Source: Clostridia bacterium
GTDB taxonomy: Bacteria; Bacillota; Clostridia; Oscillospirales; Acutalibacteraceae
Reading direction: 5' to 3'
Assembly (NCBI GenBank): GCA_017410605.1
Contig: JAFQQN010000006.1
Coordinates: 1 to 64,000 of the forward strand
Length of the DNA: 64,000 nucleotides
The notes below the pieces were generated by a model that saw only the letters and a list, made by a program, of their open reading frames with translations, made no database searches and had not been told where the DNA came from. A program made the translations under genes and the position numbers. Positions 1 to 7,854 of the stretch are shown here, in pieces; positions within the stretch are counted from its first letter, which is position 1, and each line of letters begins with the position of its first letter.

Positions 1-89
1 AAGAATAAAGCAAAAATTTAGTCCGTAGGTGGAGTGTGATTTCTTTGAGGTATCCTTGTGTAGTACAAGTAGTATATCGAAAAGCTTTT

Positions 90-120
90 AAGCACTTATC
101 TTCGGATAGGTGCTTTTTTC
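90..120 (+). terminator. Rho-independent terminator
   Basis: An 11-bp stem (one G-T pair) closes a TTCG tetraloop and is followed by a T run. It ends a forward transcript that begins left of the window. No gene is seen in 1-298 apart from this site. Confidence 0.75.
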
Positions 121-298
121 TTTGTATTTTTGTTTTCTGACAAAATTACTGTCAGAGGACAATGTATCCAAAAGAAGGTAGTTTTAAAATGTCGAGTTGT
201 TGTTCAAATTGTGACGGGAAGTTAGTTGCACCAAAGGCTTGGTGCCGAGTACTACAGTCTGAGTTCTGCGACAGACTGAGAATCACTAGCAGAAAATC

Positions 299-800
299 TT
301 GTGCATTAAGCATACTGTGTGCCGAATATCCGTTGATGGTAAGGATGTAATTGTTCGCAAAGATACTACGAAGAATAAGACGAGTCTTAGAACGTTACCC
401 CTAATACCTGATGTTGAAAAACTATTGCTTAAAACCAAAAAGCAGCAAGAGAGCAACAGAAGAAAATGTCGCAATGCGTACAACAAGAAATTCCTTGATT
501 ATGTTTGTGTAGACAGTTTGGGCGTATTACTTAAGCCCGACTATCTGACACAGCATTTTGAAATTATAATTAAAAAGAAACAACTTAAAGTATATTCGGT
601 ATCACGATTTGCGACACTCTTGCGCTTCGTTACTGCTTGCCAACGGTGTATCATTAAAAGAAATCCAAGACTGGTTAGGCCATTCGGATTTCAGCACAAC
701 GGCAAACATTTATAGCCATTTAGAGTATGGAGCCAAGGTCAAGTCTGCTAACAAAATTGCAGAAAATTTGAGCCTTGAGGAAAAGACAAAGGACGGGTAA
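299..800 (+). pseudogene. Broken tyrosine recombinase (integrase), C-terminal part
   Basis: Two forward frames together give the C-terminal half of a phage/ICE-type tyrosine recombinase. The first (from about 299) contains the strand typical of these enzymes ending in SLRTLPLIPDVEKLL. The second (609-800) holds the catalytic end: RHSCASLLLANG, the LGHSDFSTT histidine box and the nucleophile tyrosine in IYSHL. The shift between frames lies near 590-610, where the HTxR region should be. The N-terminal arm and core-binding domains are missing, so this is a decayed gene and not a programmed frameshift. It ends about 150 bp from the 3' end of the split tRNA-Leu, a usual position for an integrase that uses a tRNA 3' end. 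It is distinct from the intact integrase at 7855-8808. Confidence 0.8.
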
Positions 801-910
801 ATCCCGTCCCATACATAACTTATTTCTAACAGATTTCTAACGGATTTTTGGTAGTAATACCTTGTTTTGACATTGTAATCACTTGAATTTAAAGAGATTT
901 TTGGACAAAG

Positions 911-950
911 AAAATCTCTCAAACCCGCATAAACACTGGGTTTGAGAGAC
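911..950 (-). terminator. Terminator of the tRNA-Leu 3' half
   Basis: A perfect 12-bp stem (915-926 with 938-949) lies directly 3' of the CCA end of the split tRNA-Leu, and its reverse-strand tail is T-rich. It is the original terminator of that tRNA gene. Confidence 0.8.
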
Positions 951-952
951 GA

Positions 953-1010
953 TGGTGCGGATAACAGGAATCGAACCTGCACCGAGTTGCCCCGACTAGA
1001 ACCTGAATCT
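953..1010 (-). tRNA. Split tRNA-Leu(CAG), 3' half
   Basis: Read on the minus strand, this piece runs from the anticodon arm (AGATTCAGGTTCT) through the long variable arm and T arm to the 3' acceptor strand TATCCGC, discriminator A and an encoded CCA. The matching 5' half is 8.2 kb away at 9223-9262. Joined at the shared 11-bp core they give an 87-nt tRNA-Leu with a perfect acceptor stem (GCGGATA/TATCCGC), a CTAGA/TCTAG anticodon stem and a CAG anticodon. The DNA now beside this half does not supply a replacement D arm or 5' acceptor strand. The gene should therefore be non-functional while the element is integrated. Confidence 0.9.
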
Positions 1011-1110
1011 TACGTGCCAACCGCACACCGCTTTTCTGCTGAGAATGCCAGTCTTTTCGGGATATTTCGGCGGTTCGGAAACTCGTCAAAAATGGTGTAA
1101 AAACCTGAAT
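1001..1110. repeat. Left 110-bp terminal direct repeat of the integrated element
   Basis: Identical base for base to 9122-9231. It starts and ends with the tRNA anticodon-loop core (ACCTGAATCT at 1001, AACCTGAAT at 1102). This means the left end carries two tandem attachment cores about 100 bp apart. Confidence 0.95.
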
Positions 1111-1170
1111 TTTACGAGTGTTCTATCCTACCATTTATCCGAAAAATTTTGTACCTATAATGTAACCCTG

Positions 1171-1288
1171 CGTAAGACTATTACGCTTTTTCACTCGTAA
1201 GACTTCACGATTCCTGAGGAAAGTCTTATTCGCATTCCACCAAGAACGTTTTGCCTCATTTCATAGTAATTATATCTAAAGTCTTACG
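1171..1288. other. Cluster of inverted 10-mers, candidate integrase arm sites or iterons
   Basis: The motif CGTAAGACT occurs at 1171 and 1196. Its reverse form AAGTCTTA(C/T) occurs at 1221 and 1279. The extended form TTTCACTCGTAAGACTT (near 1190-1205) resembles sequences at the other end of the element (about 8838-8880). The position inside the left end fits integrase arm-type sites. An origin for the neighbouring ATPase is the alternative. The 1111-1522 gap otherwise shows no gene. Confidence 0.45.
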
Positions 1289-1410
1289 AAAAGTAAAGTG
1301 GTTCCCCAAAAGTTTTTTAAAAAGTTTACGATTACACTATAAAAAGGCTGTAAGGAACAACAAAAGGTGAGTAAAAGTTTTTTATAGGGTATCAAATTTA
1401 ATACTCAGCC

Positions 1411-1476
1411 CACAAATAAAGGCTACCATTTTTAACGGTTTTTAAGTCAGTTTAAGCCGTATTTAATGGTAGCCTT
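1411..1476 (-). terminator. Hairpin terminator after the large ATPase gene
   Basis: The 12-bp stem AAGGCTACCATT / AATGGTAGCCTT has a long internal loop that can pair further. It lies just downstream of the reverse-strand ATPase gene, and the reverse-strand tail is T-rich (TATTTGT). Confidence 0.55.
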
Positions 1477-1522
1477 GTGTTACTTAAACACTTTTAATGG
1501 TTAAAGGGGTTAATTTTAAAAT

Positions 1523-3085
1523 TTAATTATCATCATCAGCGGTGGACTCGTCAATAAGCTGGGCAAGAATCTTGCGATTTTCGTCTATATCAAAGACAAT
1601 AGGCTCACGTCCCAACTTGATAGCCTTTCTTATTACCCAATCGGTAGTAATGCTTATTTCACTATTACCGTCCGAGTTCTTTTTAATAAATATGGTTACT
1701 CCCTTACTGGATAATGCGGATTCATATTTTTTTAATTCAGAACTAAAATGGTTGGAAGCCTTAGGGTATGCCTCTCTAGGATAAACATCACTATCATTTT
1801 CGTTCATAAAATCCCTTAATGCCTTATATAAGAATGTCATAGTACTACACCATTCGCCGTCATTTTCCTTAAGGAAGTCTATAAGCAAACGAATCAACAT
1901 AGCGTTTTCGCAAGTTATCTCCATTTGTCTGTCCTTATTAGACTTTAACACCTCGTCAAATTCCTTGCCCCTATCTCCCATAGCTTCAGCTACAGCATAA
2001 CCGAATCTATGAAAATCGGCTAATCTTATAGGGTTTTCAATTTTTACATTGGGGGCAATTTTGAGAGCTGAGGAAAGCAAATCAAAGATACCGCCTAGTA
2101 TATATGGTAAGTCCTCGTTGAACGAATCCCATATTTCGCTTTCTTCCAATCTATTACTATCTCTAATAAGTTTTGTTGAAAAGAATAAAACACGTTCCGC
2201 AAGGTCAGCACGAAAGACAAAATTTGAAATACCATTAAGACACATACTGCTCTTTAAATGAGTACAATCTATATCCTTATTTGTGTAGTATTGCCTTTCC
2301 GTACTGCTTGTTCCAGTTACAACCTTGCATAAAAAATCACTTTGCTTATCTGTTAACCTTGAAATATTATCAAAAGCGGTGTAATAACAAGCATTTAACC
2401 TTACTCTTAAATTGTTAAGAGAATCTGGAAAAGATTCCAAATCACTAATAGAGGGGTCAATGATTTTTTTAACAATTCTTGATAATGTGCTTTTACCAGA
2501 GCCGTTTGTACCATTTACAGATATAGACGGATATACAATATTGGGGTTAAAACAAGTTACTATATATACAGCGAATAATAGCTTTTCTTCTGCCGATATA
2601 TTAAGGTACTTATATAGACGTTCCCACCCTCTCTCACTATGAATCGGTGTAACTTGTGGTAACTGGTCTTTGCTTTGAATAAACATTGGGTAGTTGTTAT
2701 CTTCAATTTTCCAACCGTCTTTGTCGATTTTTACGCATTTACCATTAGATAAGTCGTAAATAATTGAATTATCTGCATAGGGTGAAATGCGATACTTTGC
2801 TTCCGTTATTTCCTTGTTGTAGGCAAGATTTTTGATATAGTCAATACAATCTCTCATAGTTGTACTGATAGGAAATGAGCCTGTAAGTTCCTTAAACTCG
2901 CTTTTTACGTAGAATATAAATTCAGCACTATTTAAGGATACATTACACGTCTTTCCGTTTCGTGTGATTTTCGCAAAGATATCCGTATCCGTCCTTAACA
3001 GCGGATAATCTTTCATCATATCAATTAAGATATCTTCTTGATTGGCTTTCTTGCCCTTAGGGGCGGTTTTCTTTTTTGCACTCAT
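1523..3085 (-). CDS. Helicase/primase-like P-loop ATPase (D5/SF3-like)
   Basis: A 520-residue cytoplasmic ATPase of the kind found in phage satellites and integrated plasmid-like islands, probably driving replication of the element. Visible motifs are Walker A GTNGSGKST at residues 192-200, a Walker B-like hydrophobic strand ending FDN at 238-240, a sensor CLNGIS at about 282-287, and a candidate arginine finger in ADLAERVL (R298). The N-terminal ~95 residues are lysine-rich and then may hold a substrate domain. The C-terminal ~120 residues look like a winged-helix region. The start is ATG at 3085 behind AGGAGGTAC. It is a paralogue of the shorter protein at 3358-4263, aligned from about residue 98. 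The class is inferred from motif order; SF3 versus another AAA+-like clade cannot be settled by eye. Confidence 0.65.
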   Translation of the reverse strand: MSAKKKTAPKGKKANQEDILIDMMKDYPLLRTDTDIFAKITRNGKTCNVSLNSAEFIFYVKSEFKELTGSFPISTTMRDCIDYIKNLAYNKEITEAKYRISPYADNSIIYDLSNGKCVKIDKDGWKIEDNNYPMFIQSKDQLPQVTPIHSERGWERLYKYLNISAEEKLLFAVYIVTCFNPNIVYPSISVNGTNGSGKSTLSRIVKKIIDPSISDLESFPDSLNNLRVRLNACYYTAFDNISRLTDKQSDFLCKVVTGTSSTERQYYTNKDIDCTHLKSSMCLNGISNFVFRADLAERVLFFSTKLIRDSNRLEESEIWDSFNEDLPYILGGIFDLLSSALKIAPNVKIENPIRLADFHRFGYAVAEAMGDRGKEFDEVLKSNKDRQMEITCENAMLIRLLIDFLKENDGEWCSTMTFLYKALRDFMNENDSDVYPREAYPKASNHFSSELKKYESALSSKGVTIFIKKNSDGNSEISITTDWVIRKAIKLGREPIVFDIDENRKILAQLIDESTADDDN

Positions 3086-3261
3086 TTTGAGTACCTCCTA
3101 AAATAATTATAATGTCAGCCGTACAAGTCCCTCTTGAACGTCTGCAATATAAATAAAGGGGAAAGCTGAAAACCCATAAGGCATTTTTACAAGAAAATCT
3201 TGAAAAAACCTCAACTTTTGCAACTGTAAGAAACAAATCCGCAACAAAAAAGAGCTTAAAA

Positions 3262-3303
3262 GTCAAAAAGATTGGCACTATCGACTAAATAATCGGTAGT
3301 GCC
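3262..3303 (-). terminator. Terminator after the short ATPase gene
   Basis: A GGCACTACCGA / TCGATAGTGCC stem has a TCTTTTTG tail on the reverse strand. It lies between the two ATPase genes, so they are probably separate transcripts. Confidence 0.6.
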
Positions 3304-3357
3304 GTTTAACTTTTATTGTGCAAGAGGTAGATTTTTTGCTGTTTCCTGCATTCTGCC

Positions 3358-4263
3358 TTAAATCAAGCCTTTTATATGTGTTTCTATATGATTTTTCAGT
3401 ATATCGGTAAAGTTATCTCCGTACCCTCCCATAGCCTCAGCTACTGCATAACCGAATTTATGAAAATCTGCTAGACGAATAAGATTTTCAAGGTTAATAT
3501 ACTGATGAATATCAAGAGCCGTAGCCAATAGGTCAAATATACCACCTAGAATGAAAGGTAGATCTGCATTAAAATCATTACACAAGGTGCTTTTTTCTAC
3601 ACGGTTTTTATCCAACGATTTCATTGTGAATGATAACGTTCTTTCGGATATATCAGCATATTCGAGGAACTGGGGATTACCAGTAAAACAAAGCCTATTA
3701 TCAAAATGTATATGTTCTTCTTTATTGTATTTTTTACGGCAAATGGAAGCTTTTATTATAGCCATATAAAACATATCTTTTCTTTTAGGGGACAGCTTGT
3801 AAACGTCATCAAACACTTCAAAATAGCCATTACTTAAAAGCACTATCAAATCACTAGGAGTAAGGCTGTTTGCAACGAAATTTGCATACGTTGTTGGGTC
3901 AACAATAGTTTTTAGCATTCTTGACAAAAAAGTTTTTCCGCTAGCTGACTCTCCCTTTATACATATAGTAGGAAGATATATAGACGGATTGAAACAACAA
4001 ACTAAAAACACCTTTAGCAGTAGTTTTTCATCCTCCGATATATTTAGGTACTTGTCGAGTCTATTCAAGCCGTTATCACTTTTGATAGGCTCAACCTGAG
4101 GTAATTCCGTAGGTCTTTCAGCAAACAAATTTAAGTGGTTTTCGCTCACTTCCCAAGCGTTATTGCTTATAGTTACAGTTTTTTCTTTACTCAGCTTATA
4201 GACGATAGAATCGTCAAAACTGGATATACGATAAGCACCCTTTTTCTTCTTATTCTCAGCCAT
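3358..4263 (-). CDS. Short paralogue of the helicase/primase-like ATPase
   Basis: A 301-residue protein related along its length to residues ~98-400 of the upstream-lying 520-residue ATPase. Shared features are the YRIS opening, the NPSIYLP strand, Walker A GESASGKT (104-111), an FDD Walker B-like end (151-153), a TGN sensor (194-196), an ISERTL candidate arginine finger, and the segment FADFHKFGYAVAEAMG-like near the C-terminus (here LADFHKFGYAVAEAMG). It lacks the first ~95 and last ~120 residues of its paralogue. I chose ATG at 4263 because AAAGGAGAT lies 8 bases before it; an in-frame TTG 18 bases earlier overlaps that site. It may be a subunit of a mixed ring, a regulatory partner or a decaying duplicate. 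The intact ATPase motifs argue against simple decay. Confidence 0.65.
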   Translation of the reverse strand: MAENKKKKGAYRISSFDDSIVYKLSKEKTVTISNNAWEVSENHLNLFAERPTELPQVEPIKSDNGLNRLDKYLNISEDEKLLLKVFLVCCFNPSIYLPTICIKGESASGKTFLSRMLKTIVDPTTYANFVANSLTPSDLIVLLSNGYFEVFDDVYKLSPKRKDMFYMAIIKASICRKKYNKEEHIHFDNRLCFTGNPQFLEYADISERTLSFTMKSLDKNRVEKSTLCNDFNADLPFILGGIFDLLATALDIHQYINLENLIRLADFHKFGYAVAEAMGGYGDNFTDILKNHIETHIKGLI

Positions 4264-4349
4264 TTTATTATCTCCTTTCAAAGCTATAATGCTTTCTAAA
4301 AGAATACCATAAAAAGCGTTTCTATTGGTTGCTATTAAGATGTTTTTTG

Positions 4350-4390
4350 CAACAAAAAACCGTTACCGATTTTTATATCAGTAACGGTCT
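4350..4390 (-). terminator. Terminator after the lipoprotein gene
   Basis: A CCGTTAC/GTAACGG stem is followed on the reverse strand by a TTTTTTGTT tail. It is placed downstream of the lipoprotein gene. Confidence 0.65.
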
Positions 4391-4519
4391 TATTTTTGGT
4401 ATCAGCCTAAAAGCAATTTTAAGGTGTTTTCCGCACGTTTTACCGATTTCATACGATAAGGTGGGGTAAGCCTTAAAAACAACGCTGAGGGCAAAAGGAA
4501 CAGCGGAGAGGGTGTAATA

Positions 4520-5500
4520 TCAATCAAACCATATTTCGGGGTAAAGGAAATATAAATCCCCTCCGTCCCTGTAATCTTCGATCCTCGCAAAGATACTACA
4601 CTTTTTACCTATATCATCATCAGTTAAGTAATAGGACTTTTCGCTGGAGTCTATCAGCTCCGTATCGTCATAGAAATACAATACCGAACATTCATATATT
4701 TTTGAGGAATCGGCAAAATAGGGGTCATTCAGTTGTATAGTGATAGGTTCTTCAAGCTGTAAGCAGTATTTACCAATATCAATGGTAAGGTTTCCAGTAC
4801 TCATTATTGTACCACTTACCAAAATTCTTTCGTCTACATTTACATTGAAATCAACGTCAATTTCCGTATTGTTGCTAGTGTTGTTATCGGTACTAGGTGT
4901 TGATGATTCTTCGGGGGGATTTTTTGTAGGGATATAAGTACCCGTGCAAATAATAGGCAGTTCCACTCCCAATAGTTCATCAAGACTTGTTATAAAAATA
5001 TGCTTTGTTCCATCTGTGCATATTCTATATTCTATGTCGATATCCTCGTCTAAAGGTGAAATAAATTTATAACTCCAACCATAAGCAAATGAATCTTTAT
5101 AATAACCTCCTTCGTACTCGGCATAGTCTATATACTTTGCAGTTGACATATCGACTTTGAGTTCTCTATATGCATTACTGTTTTTCTCTGTAAACACAAA
5201 AACTATTTCTGTATCGTCATTAACACCTTTTCCTGCGAAAACAGCAAGATATCTGGTATCAGACATTTCTGTAGGATTTGACTCAAAATAAGAAACAGAA
5301 GACCTTGAATTATAAAAATTAGCGTTTTCTTCCCACCACTTATAATCAGCGGTATATGTAGTTTCTTGTTCTTTGTTTGTACTTTCGCCACCGTTTTGAC
5401 CTTTATTATCGTTAGAATTACAGCCAACGAGTCCAAACAATAGTATAATTATAGTAAACAAACTGAGTATTCTTATTGAGATAGGGTGATTTGTAGTCAT
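4520..5500 (-). CDS. Secreted lipoprotein of unknown function
   Basis: A 326-residue protein with a lipoprotein signal peptide: hydrophobic residues ~9-24 and lipobox LVGC (Cys27). A Ser/Thr/Asn/Gly/Glu-rich linker follows. The mature part has two segments: one of about 150 residues rich in Tyr and Trp, and, after a second low-complexity linker (PPEESSTPSTDNNTSNN), a C-terminal ~100-residue beta-rich domain with alternating hydrophobics that looks OB-fold-like. It is anchored outside the cytoplasmic membrane. The start is ATG at 5500 behind AAGGAGG. It is transcribed divergently from the XRE/cohesin-dockerin pair. I do not recognise a named family. Being cargo of the mobile element, it may alter the host surface. 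Confidence 0.65.
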   Translation of the reverse strand: MTTNHPISIRILSLFTIIILLFGLVGCNSNDNKGQNGGESTNKEQETTYTADYKWWEENANFYNSRSSVSYFESNPTEMSDTRYLAVFAGKGVNDDTEIVFVFTEKNSNAYRELKVDMSTAKYIDYAEYEGGYYKDSFAYGWSYKFISPLDEDIDIEYRICTDGTKHIFITSLDELLGVELPIICTGTYIPTKNPPEESSTPSTDNNTSNNTEIDVDFNVNVDERILVSGTIMSTGNLTIDIGKYCLQLEEPITIQLNDPYFADSSKIYECSVLYFYDDTELIDSSEKSYYLTDDDIGKKCSIFARIEDYRDGGDLYFLYPEIWFD

Positions 5501-5722
5501 AGATTTTTACCTCCTTGGGGACAAGCTGAATCGTTACCGCCGAATACAGCCAATTATTCACATTATATTATATCACAAAATCGTGAATAAAGCAACTATC
5601 AGCAACAATTTTGTACTGGTTTTGCAACCACTTTTTAAGAATATGTCAAATGCAACTATAAAGAGCCTCTATGTTTCAATGAGAAACGCTGATTTTGTTA
5701 TCATATTATAGAGGTGATGTTT

Positions 5723-6040
5723 ATGGTTATTTGTCTATCTGTACGCCTTAAGGAACTTCGCACAAGTAAGAATCTTACACAAGCACAAGTGGCTCAGTAC
5801 GTAGGAGTTACAAGAGCCGTTATAAGTGCCTATGAAACTGATATACGTCAACCGTCCTATGACATCTTGATTAGGCTAGCTGTCCTATATGGGGTAACTA
5901 CCGATTATCTACTGTGTATAGAGGGAAAACGGTATGTTGATATATCAGCATTGACAGATCGAGAAGCTGCCGCCGTATATGAGATGATAAATTTGTTTAT
6001 GGAAAACAAAAAAGAACTGAAAGGAATACATAAGCTATGA
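5723..6040 (+). CDS. XRE-family DNA-binding regulator
   Basis: A 105-residue protein with an N-terminal Cro/CI helix-turn-helix (LKELRTSKNLTQAQVAQYVG, then AVISAYETDIRQPSYDILIRLA) and a short helical C-terminal tail that probably dimerises. I chose ATG at 5723 because GAGGTGAT lies 8 bases before it; GTG and ATG codons just upstream lie inside that site. Its stop overlaps the next start (ATGA at 6037-6040), so it is translationally coupled to the cohesin-dockerin protein. It sits between divergent transcripts, a usual place for the element's master repressor. The upstream gap has an inverted TTATTCAC/GTGAATAA pair that could be its operator, though this is only a guess. Confidence 0.85.
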   Translation: MVICLSVRLKELRTSKNLTQAQVAQYVGVTRAVISAYETDIRQPSYDILIRLAVLYGVTTDYLLCIEGKRYVDISALTDREAAAVYEMINLFMENKKELKGIHKL

Positions 6041-6726
6041 AGAAAAAACTTTTATCCCTTATTATGGCGGTATGCCTTGTAACAACGTGTATGCTCTCTA
6101 TGGGTATATCAGCGTCAGCGGCAACCCCTACAATAATCGTTATGGAAAGAGAATGTAAAGTCGGTGATATGGTAGAGCTTGAAGTATATGCTAATGAGCC
6201 TCAAAGCTATGCTTGTATAGTTTTCTCTCCGTCTTTCGACCATTCGATTTTTGAAATTGTCGGTGTAAACTGCAATATAGAGAGTGGTACTTTCCTTTAC
6301 AACGAGGATACTGAAAATCCTAAATTTATATGGTATAATACTGAGAATTATACAACAAGTATTAGTGAGATTCTTTTCACTATTTCGCTGAGGGTACTTG
6401 AAGACGCACCTGTCGGCAAACACGCTGTTACCGTAGACTATGAAGCAAAGAACATTTGCGACGAAAACGGTGAACTTGTAGAAGTGGAGGTGCGACAGGG
6501 TTCTGTCACTACCTTTCTCAGCATCCGAGGGGATTCCGACGGTGATTTACTTATCACTGGGTCTGACGTTGTTATGCTTGCTCGTTATTTGGTGGATTTG
6601 GAAACGGAAATCAACCAAGGGGCAGACGTAAACGGTGATGGCAGTATTGACGGTCGAGATTTGGTTAAGCTGTCAAGATACTTGATAGACCTTGAAGAAA
6701 TCGACAATCCGTATAATCAGCCTTAA
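6037..6726 (+). CDS. Secreted cohesin-like plus type I dockerin protein
   Basis: A 229-residue secreted protein. Residues 1-28 form a signal peptide ending in ASA. Residues ~30-160 look like a cohesin-type beta sandwich (opening VGDMVELEVYA, central strands, then the VGKHAVTVDY strand). Residues 165-221 form a type I dockerin: two Ca-binding loops, DSDGDLLITGSD and DVNGDGSIDGRD, each followed by a helix of the form VxLxRYLxDLE. Dockerins bind cohesins on scaffoldins, and a cohesin recruits dockerin-bearing enzymes. One short protein with both is a minimal adaptor or self-assembling unit. The ATGA overlap with the XRE gene means joint expression. Its place on a tRNA-borne mobile element is unusual. 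The cohesin assignment is weaker than the dockerin. Confidence 0.8.
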   Translation: MKKKLLSLIMAVCLVTTCMLSMGISASAATPTIIVMERECKVGDMVELEVYANEPQSYACIVFSPSFDHSIFEIVGVNCNIESGTFLYNEDTENPKFIWYNTENYTTSISEILFTISLRVLEDAPVGKHAVTVDYEAKNICDENGELVEVEVRQGSVTTFLSIRGDSDGDLLITGSDVVMLARYLVDLETEINQGADVNGDGSIDGRDLVKLSRYLIDLEEIDNPYNQP

Positions 6727-6843
6727 AACATATCCAACGGCGGTACGGCGGTAACTTTTCAAAAAACATAATTTTTCTATAAACAAATAATCTCATACGT
6801 TCAAAGGAGTATGTTGACTATGGCTTACGCCATAGCAACGAAA

Positions 6844-6892
6844 GGGAGTATTTTGCATAGGCAAAGCCTAGCAAAATGCTCCCACATTTTTT
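6844..6892 (+). terminator. Strong terminator after the cohesin-dockerin gene
   Basis: An 18-bp near-perfect stem (GGGAGTATTTTGC.. / ..GCAAAATGCTCCC) with an AAA loop is followed by a T-rich tail. A smaller ATGGC/GCCAT hairpin lies just upstream (about 6820-6835). Confidence 0.8.
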
Positions 6893-6901
6893 ATGTATAA
6901 A

Positions 6902-7180
6902 TTACTCTGTATCATAATTAACATTACCTACTTCTACCATAATTTTCATAGCAAGAGTAAAACCCTCTACAAAAGCGTTAACCTCAGTAACCCCTAGCAG
7001 TTCATTGTTACAATCTTTATACTTTTCAAAGGTTTCTTTTTGCTTATCCGTTAGGGTAGATAATAGTTCTTCCTCATTCCTACTGGATAGCTTTTCAAGG
7101 TGTCTTAGCCTATCTATATTCCTAGCTGTTCTTTCATTAGGTTGAATATTCCCATAATACAAATTTTCAAGAGTAGTCAT
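6902..7180 (-). CDS. DUF6809-like small protein
   Basis: A 92-residue helical protein opening MTTLENLYYGNIQPNER. This resembles the short proteins with an LYYGNIxPxE start that are frequent on Firmicutes ICEs and phages (DUF6809). The rest is amphipathic helix with a Glu/Lys/Arg-rich middle and a hydrophobic helix near the C-terminus (VEGFTLAMKIMVEV). The function is unknown. AAGGAAAGG precedes the ATG. It faces the cohesin-dockerin gene across a shared terminator. The family name is given from memory of its start motif. Confidence 0.6.
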   Translation of the reverse strand: MTTLENLYYGNIQPNERTARNIDRLRHLEKLSSRNEEELLSTLTDKQKETFEKYKDCNNELLGVTEVNAFVEGFTLAMKIMVEVGNVNYDTE

Positions 7181-7334
7181 ATCTTATTACCTTTCCTTTC
7201 AAGAGTCTAATACTAGGGATAATTTTTCGGACGTTGCCGAAAAATCACCCCAACCGTTATACTCTTTCCCTATAAAAAATTGAATAAATTTCAAAAAGTA
7301 TCTCCGTATATCCGTTACAGTAAAATACTTATAT

Positions 7335-7420
7335 TTTGGGGACGAGCGTAAGCGAAGTCCCCTCAACCTTTTAATACATATACAGTTGACGGAGCGTAGC
7401 GTAGTCAACGTATATGTATT
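7335..7420. repeat. Two hairpins with GAGCGTA(A)GCG loops
   Basis: Hairpin 1 (7336-7366) pairs TTGGGGAC with GTCCCCTCAA around GAGCGTAAGCGAA. Hairpin 2 (7372-7420) pairs AATACATATACAGTTGAC with GTCAACGTATATGTATT around GGAGCGTAGCGTA. The stems differ but the loops are alike. They fill most of the gap 7181-7499; a 69-codon reverse frame across them is explained by the hairpins and is not called a gene. Confidence 0.6.
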
Positions 7421-7499
7421 AGATTATTCTTAGCGGTAAAAAATCTATAACTTTCAAGATTTTATCGCCGTATCGCCGTTACACCTTATAGGCTGATAC

Positions 7500-7841
7500 T
7501 CAGTTATCAAAGCCGATTATCCATACTAGCCTACCGTCTATCAGCCTTAGGAGTGCTTTATAGTTCCACCCCTTAGGAATACCTGACGGATAGAGAAAAC
7601 GCAAAACGGTGTCAAATTTCCGCTTTTCTAGGCATATAACCGTAGTCCACCCAATATGCTTAGAAATACATAAATTGCTGTCTATTTCTCTCAGTAGACC
7701 GTAAACACGTTTACTATCGGGGAACTGAGGGGATAGGCATTGCCGACAGCCTTGCCTTATTGCTTGTTCTCCACTCATAGCAATATATACGGCTACGGTG
7801 TAGCCTATATCGGGAGAATCCTTGTTTTTGTACTCTTTCAC
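7500..7841 (-). CDS. Unknown 113-residue protein downstream of the integrase
   Basis: A short basic protein that starts with GTG at 7841 behind GGGAGGTTTAGCT, 13 bases after the integrase stop, so it is probably cotranscribed with it. It has no signal peptide or membrane segment. It has Cys residues at GCRQCLSP and CISK and several Trp residues, and looks like a compact alpha/beta domain. An excisionase would fit the position but usual Xis proteins are shorter and have a visible winged helix. I do not recognise the family. Confidence 0.5.
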   Translation of the reverse strand: MKEYKNKDSPDIGYTVAVYIAMSGEQAIRQGCRQCLSPQFPDSKRVYGLLREIDSNLCISKHIGWTTVICLEKRKFDTVLRFLYPSGIPKGWNYKALLRLIDGRLVWIIGFDN

Positions 7842-7854
7842 AGCTAAACCTCCC

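Noticed and set aside
7199-7408. 69-codon reverse frame
   Set aside because: It covers two hairpins, has Leu/Arg-rich composition forced by them and no ribosome site.
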